Shown: positions 6,973-9,629 of the stretch, in pieces
Layout: every line of letters starts with the position of its first letter
Numbering within the stretch: position 1 is the stretch's first letter
Made by a program: the position numbers and the translations under genes
The notes under the pieces: generated by a model
What the model was told of the DNA's origin: nothing
The model's input: only the letters and a program-made list of their open reading frames with translations
The model's database searches: none
Assembly (NCBI GenBank): GCA_965662575.1
Contig: CBFIHN010000053.1
Location: forward strand, 1 to 9,629
Source of the DNA: CBFIHN01 sp965662575
Lineage (GTDB): Bacteria; Pseudomonadota; Gammaproteobacteria; Francisellales; CACEW01
Direction of reading: 5' to 3'
Length of the DNA stretch: 9,629 bases

Positions 6973-7701
6973 TTGGCGACGTACATCAAAGTATGTTGCC
7001 CAAATTGCCAGCAAGCTGATGTCAAGAAAAATGGCAAAACACGCGAGGGAAAGCAGCGATATTTGTGTTAAAATCAAAGCTGTAATACAAAGACCTTTTT
7101 GCTATCTCAGTCTTATACTTACAACGGATGCAAGCCTCAGATTGACGCACAAATTTTAGCGCAGACACTTAGAGCTAGTGGTATCCGTGATGTTGCAAAA
7201 ACACTAAAAGTTAGTTGTGTTAAAGTGATTAACACAATAAAAAATAAGGCCATTAATATCAAAAAGGCTAATTGGAAGCAAATACCCAAGAACTCCAATG
7301 CCTTAATCCTCTGTGTTGACTCTCAATTAGATGAGAAATGGTCATTTGTCGGTAGCAAGAAAAATCAGCGGTGGCTATGGGTAGCACTCTGCCAGTACAC
7401 AGGGCTTGTATTGGCATTTACATTTGGCAGGCGCACTAACGAATGTTGTCAACGGCTAATGAAACTGCTTAAACCTTTTAGTATCAGATTCTTCAAAACC
7501 GATGATTGGAAAAGTTATCGTGCATCCATTGAATCTGGTGTACACAAAGTCGGTAAACGCTTCACTCAAAAAATTGAGCGATTCTTCTTAACATTGCGAA
7601 CACATATTAAACGATTAACCAGGAAGTCAATCTGCTTCTCAAAATCTGAGCTTATGCATGACACCGTAATTGGCCTTTATATAAACGAAAATTTCTTTTA
7701 A
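6973..7701 (+). pseudogene. IS1-family transposase, interrupted by in-frame TAA
   Basis: One frame encodes a fused InsA-InsB-like transposase of about 242 codons, close to the usual length. The N-terminal zinc ribbon has CPNC (codons at 6997 and 7006), then cysteines at 7066 and 7081. A helix-turn-helix-like stretch follows (IRDVAKTLKVSCVKVI). The DDE domain has D in LDEKWSFVG (7330), D in TDDW and E in TQKIERFF, ending in the family signature RKSICFSKSELMHD. The TAA at 7069-7071 falls between the third and fourth zinc-ribbon cysteines, where many relatives have glutamine (LCQN), so a CAA-to-TAA change is the simplest cause. Likely start is TTG 6973 behind GAGGA (6961-6965), since no in-frame ATG precedes the zinc ribbon after the stop at 6949. 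From TTG 7099 a 200-residue remainder lacking the zinc ribbon could still be made. Confidence 0.85.
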
Positions 7702-7723
7702 TAGACATGGCTTAATTATCTAC

Positions 7724-7746
7724 AGCAACACATTTAAAACACCACC
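7724..7746 (-). repeat. IS1-family right terminal inverted repeat (23 bp)
   Basis: It is the exact reverse complement of the left terminus at 6905-6927 and ends in ...ACACCACC. It lies 22 bases after the transposase stop and 26 bases before the IS630-type ATG. Confidence 0.9.
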
Positions 7747-8431
7747 TGATTTTGGAGTTACTTTTGTAGATTATGCCTTCCATGAAATGTACCCTAACAC
7801 CAGACGAAAGAAAGGCTTTGCTTCTGCAGCATAAGGTAGAGCGTGCGCAAAAAACAGCGGATAGGATTAAGGCGGTCTTATTATCTGATGACGGCATGAG
7901 CAAGCGAGCGATAGCTCGCGTGTTATTTTTAAACGAAGAAACTGTTGCCCGGCATATTTCAGATTATGTTGAGCGGTCCAAGTTGGCCAATGCTTCTGGC
8001 GGATCAAAGCCTAAACTTAACGAAGATCAAAGCGCTGAGCTAATTGCTCACCTCAATGTTAAAGTGTATACAGATTCATCACAAATCTGCTCATATGTTA
8101 AGGCTCAATTCGGAGTTAAATACTCTTCCTCTGGAATGGTAAACTGGCTTCATTGCAATGGATTCTCTTATAAGAGCCCTGCACGTATTCCGGCAAAAGC
8201 AGATAAAGATAAGCAGGCTGAATTTAGGAAGCAGTATGAGGAGCTAAAGGCCAATTTGCCAGATGATGCAGTAATTTTATTCGGAGATGGTGTTCATCCA
8301 AGCATGGAAACTAAGCTGTCCCATGGCTGGATTGCAACGGGTAAGGCTAAATCAATTCAGACTACAGCCTCAAGGACGCGTCTCAACTTATTTGGAGCTA
8401 TTGACCTGAATAGCATGGATGTTACGCATGC
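7747..8431 (+). mobile_element. IS630-family element, both ends lost or unrecognised
   Basis: This stretch holds the 5' part of an IS630-type transposase gene squeezed between an IS1-family element and an IS21-type element. Only 26 bases separate the IS1 terminus from the transposase ATG, and no IS630 inverted repeat is apparent there. The left end may have been removed when the IS1 element arrived. The right part is replaced by IS21 sequence from about 8432. The missing right part may lie beyond the window if this was a clean insertion. Confidence 0.65.
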
Positions 8432-8498
8432 TGTGAATCACCACCCTAATGGAGCCACTTTGTCACCACTTAATGGATCCACCCTGTCGCCACCCTAA
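7773..8498 (+). pseudogene. IS630-family transposase, C-terminally truncated
   Basis: The first 220 or so residues are IS630-like. A helix-turn-helix region (about 40-70, SKRAIARVLFLNEETVARHI) is followed by a linker with the WLHCNGFSYKSP pattern. The start of the DDE domain carries the first catalytic aspartate D172 in LFGDGVHPS and then RLNLFGAIDL near 210. Homologues run to roughly 340 residues, with DNARYHH and a later glutamate supplying the other catalytic residues. Both are missing here. The last 20 residues or so (from NHHPNG) are a nonsense tail read from the repeats at the left end of the IS21-type element. The protein cannot be a working transposase. No clear Shine-Dalgarno precedes ATG 7773; ATG 7782 is an alternative start. 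Confidence 0.85.
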
Positions 8499-8507
8499 TG
8501 GCGCCAT
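8441..8507 (+). repeat. three direct repeats at IS21-type left end
   Basis: CCACCCTAATGGAGCCA (8441), CCACTTAATGGATCCA (8466) and CCACCCTAATGGCGCCA (8490) recur at 25- and 24-base spacing. The second and third are preceded by TGTC. Multiple terminal repeats are typical transposase-binding sites of IS21-family ends. They overlap the tail of the truncated IS630 reading frame. Confidence 0.8.
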
Positions 8508-8540
8508 TTTGATTTCCTGTTTTGTATAAAAGTTGTCAGA

Positions 8541-8568
8541 CTCCTTAGTTATTTTTCTATCTAAGGAG
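8541..8568 (+). promoter_or_regulatory. hairpin hiding the istA ribosome-binding site
   Basis: CTCCTTAG (8541-8548) and CTAAGGAG (8561-8568) form a perfect 8-bp stem with a 12-base AT-rich loop. The right arm contains the Shine-Dalgarno AAGGAG, 10 bases before the istA ATG. When folded, the ribosome-binding site would be closed. Several IS elements use such structures to block transposase translation from transcripts that read in from outside. Confidence 0.7.
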
Positions 8569-8578
8569 CGTATCTGCA

Positions 8579-9574
8579 ATGAGTAACAGGATAATTGAGA
8601 TGTTTGAATATAGAGTAATCATTAACAGGCTTCGCCAAGGTCAAAGCGATCGAGGGATTGCTGCCGATGGCTTGGCAGGACGCAGGAAGATTCGTGATAT
8701 CAGGCTGATTGCGCAAGACAAAGGCTGGCTATCAGCTGATGTTGATATTCCGAGTGAGGTGAAACTGGCAGATATCTTTAAGCGAGAATTTTCCAAACTG
8801 TCAACATCCAAGGCTGCTGTCTATTATGATCAGATCCAAGCCTGGGTTAAGCAAGGCCTTAACGCCAAATGTATCCACCAGCACTTAGGTAGGAACCACG
8901 GATTTTCTGGCGCCTATAACAGCGTTCAGAGGTTAGTAAAAAAGATTAGAGATCAATTGCCTCCAGATCTGACGGTGCCGCTTCATTTCAGCCCTGGCGA
9001 GGCAGCCCAAGTAGACTTTGGCAAAGGACCAAGGCTACTAGATTTAAGAACAGGCAAGATCGTTGATACCTGGTTTTTTGTTATGACGCTGTGTTTTAGT
9101 CGTCACCAGTATGCGGAATTAGTGGTTCATCAAGACATAGAGACTTGGCTAACCTGCCACCAAAATGCCTTTAATTGGTTTGGAGGCGTGCCAAAGAAAG
9201 TGATTATTGACAACCCCAAGTGCGCGATTACCAAGGCCTGCTACCATGACCCTGAGGTACAGCGCAGCTATGAGGAACTGGCTTTAGATTATGGGTTTCT
9301 CGTCTCAGCATGCCCGCCTGCAGACCCTCAAAAGAAGGGTCGAGTAGAGTCTGGCGTTAAGTATATCAAAGGCAATTTCATGCCATTGCGCGATTTCCTT
9401 AACCTACAAGATGCTAACAAACAGCTAAAACACTGGGTTTTGCAAACGGCGGGGAACAGGAATCATGGCTCAACATTCTGCAAACCATTAAGCAGTTTTA
9501 CCGAGCTTGAACAGAAAGAGCTCAAAGCCTTGCCTAGCAATCAACCCGAGATTGCTGTATCAAATGTCAACTAA
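8579..9574 (+). pseudogene. IS21-family transposase IstA, C-terminally truncated
   Basis: This is a 331-residue IstA-like protein. It has an N-terminal helix-turn-helix region (about 10-45), a helical linker, and an integrase-like DDE core with all three acidic residues: D146 in AQVDFGKG, D211 in VIIDNPK and E257 in GRVESGVKYIK. The segment RNHGSTFCKPLSSFTELEQKELKALP (given here only by its ends, about residues 293-318) matches where IstA proteins normally enter their C-terminal beta domain. That domain, and with it roughly 150-180 residues of a usual 500, is missing. Reading stops after PEIAVSNVN, where right-end-like repeats begin. The start at ATG 8579 is secure, with AAGGAG at 8563-8568. 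The catalytic core survives, but loss of the C-terminal domain and of IstB makes activity unlikely. Confidence 0.85.
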
Positions 9575-9606
9575 CTTTGCCGGTGGCGACAACTAGCTTT
9601 GCCGGT
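9568..9606 (+). repeat. paired direct repeats, candidate IS21-type right end
   Basis: CAACTAACTTTGCCGGT (9568-9584) and CAACTAGCTTTGCCGGT (9590-9606) differ at one of 17 positions. Between and across them lies GGTGGCGAC, the complement of GTCGCCACC found in the left-end repeats. This supports their being the opposite end of an IS21-type element, either this one after internal deletion or a close relative. Confidence 0.55.
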
Positions 9607-9629
9607 TTTTAAATAAAATTTTTTGTCTA

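Larger units (their letters stand above)
6905..7746 (+). mobile_element. IS1-family insertion sequence, 842 bp, perfect termini
   Basis: The ends are a perfect 23-bp inverted repeat beginning GGTGGTGTTTTA (6905-6927 and the complement of 7724-7746). The starting GGT and overall size suit the IS1 family, and the single DDE transposase gene inside fills most of the element. The flanks (...AAAAGCG and TGATTTTG...) show no 8-9 bp target duplication. The element or its neighbourhood has therefore probably rearranged since insertion. Because its transposase frame carries a stop, it is likely inactive unless helped in trans. Confidence 0.88.
8432..9606 (+). mobile_element. IS21-family element, internally deleted or rearranged
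   Basis: The left end (approximate, near the TGTG at 8432) is placed by the point where IS630 coding stops and by the direct repeats typical of IS21-type ends. Its istA-like gene starts at 8579 but ends after about two-thirds of the normal length. Repeats resembling a right end follow immediately (9568-9606), including GGTGGCGAC, the complement of GTCGCCACC at the left end (8487-8495). No istB ATPase gene is present before the window end. The exact right boundary and any target duplication cannot be seen. Confidence 0.6.

Noticed and set aside
7069..7071. Recoding of TAA as an extra amino acid or programmed frameshift in the IS1 transposase
   Set aside because: TAA is not a known selenocysteine or pyrrolysine codon in bacteria, and the frame is the same on both sides, so no shift is needed. 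A simple nonsense mutation explains it.
6707..7159. A 150-residue plus-strand reading frame overlapping the end of the SWIM gene and the start of IS1
   Set aside because: It is out of frame with two well-supported genes, crosses the IS1 left terminus, and reads as low-quality sequence with no family features.
8441..8507. Possible CRISPR-like array of three repeats
   Set aside because: The repeat cores are imperfect and spaced by only 24-25 bases, leaving no room for spacers. They sit at an IS21-type end where such repeats are expected.
436..9595. Identical 11-mer GGCGACAACTA after the ISKra4 gene (436-446) and in the right-end repeats (9585-9595)
   Set aside because: It could hint at related IS termini, but the bases on either side differ and the match is too short to claim a shared element or a composite transposon.

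Overview
The window is an IS-rich accessory region of a moderately AT-rich bacterial genome, most likely a gammaproteobacterium. That guess rests on the mix of ISKra4-, IS1-, IS630- and IS21-type transposases with YhcG/DUF1016 and HelZ-like genes. No rRNA, tRNA or housekeeping gene is present to fix the taxon. The density of broken transposases would suit a genome shedding or reshuffling mobile DNA, such as a symbiont or other IS-expanded lineage, but this is inference.

Layout. (1) 1-432 is the C-terminal end of an ISKra4-type transposase that begins before the window. (2) 468-887 (minus) is an unrecognised 139-residue protein. (3) 888-1200 is non-coding, with a perfect 7-bp dyad and a weak promoter candidate. 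(4) 1201-2807 is a two-gene operon: a DUF1016/YhcG PD-(D/E)XK nuclease overlapping by 4 bp a small serine recombinase of the Pin/Hin/resolvase type. (5) 2912-6780 is a second two-gene operon: a 1008-residue SNF2-family ATPase overlapping by 4 bp a SWIM zinc-finger protein. (6) 6905-7746 is a structurally complete IS1-family element with perfect 23-bp terminal inverted repeats. Its transposase reading frame is cut by an in-frame TAA inside the zinc ribbon. (7) About 7747-8431 is the 5' two-thirds of an IS630-type transposase, cut by the next element. (8) About 8432 to the window end is an IS21-type element with three direct repeats at its left end, an istA whose ribosome-binding site lies in a perfect hairpin, and an abrupt istA end against right-end-like repeats with no istB.

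How it fits together. The central block (468-6780) is a cargo-like island of DNA-processing genes bounded by IS debris. Nuclease plus recombinase, and SNF2 motor plus SWIM protein, are each translationally coupled (stop/start overlap ATGA), so each pair probably works as a unit on DNA. SNF2-SWIM pairing is a known association. The nuclease-recombinase pairing is less familiar to me and is the best candidate here for an undescribed functional unit, possibly in defence or mobility. The right third is a pile-up of three IS elements, each apparently defective, and explains itself as successive insertions and decay.
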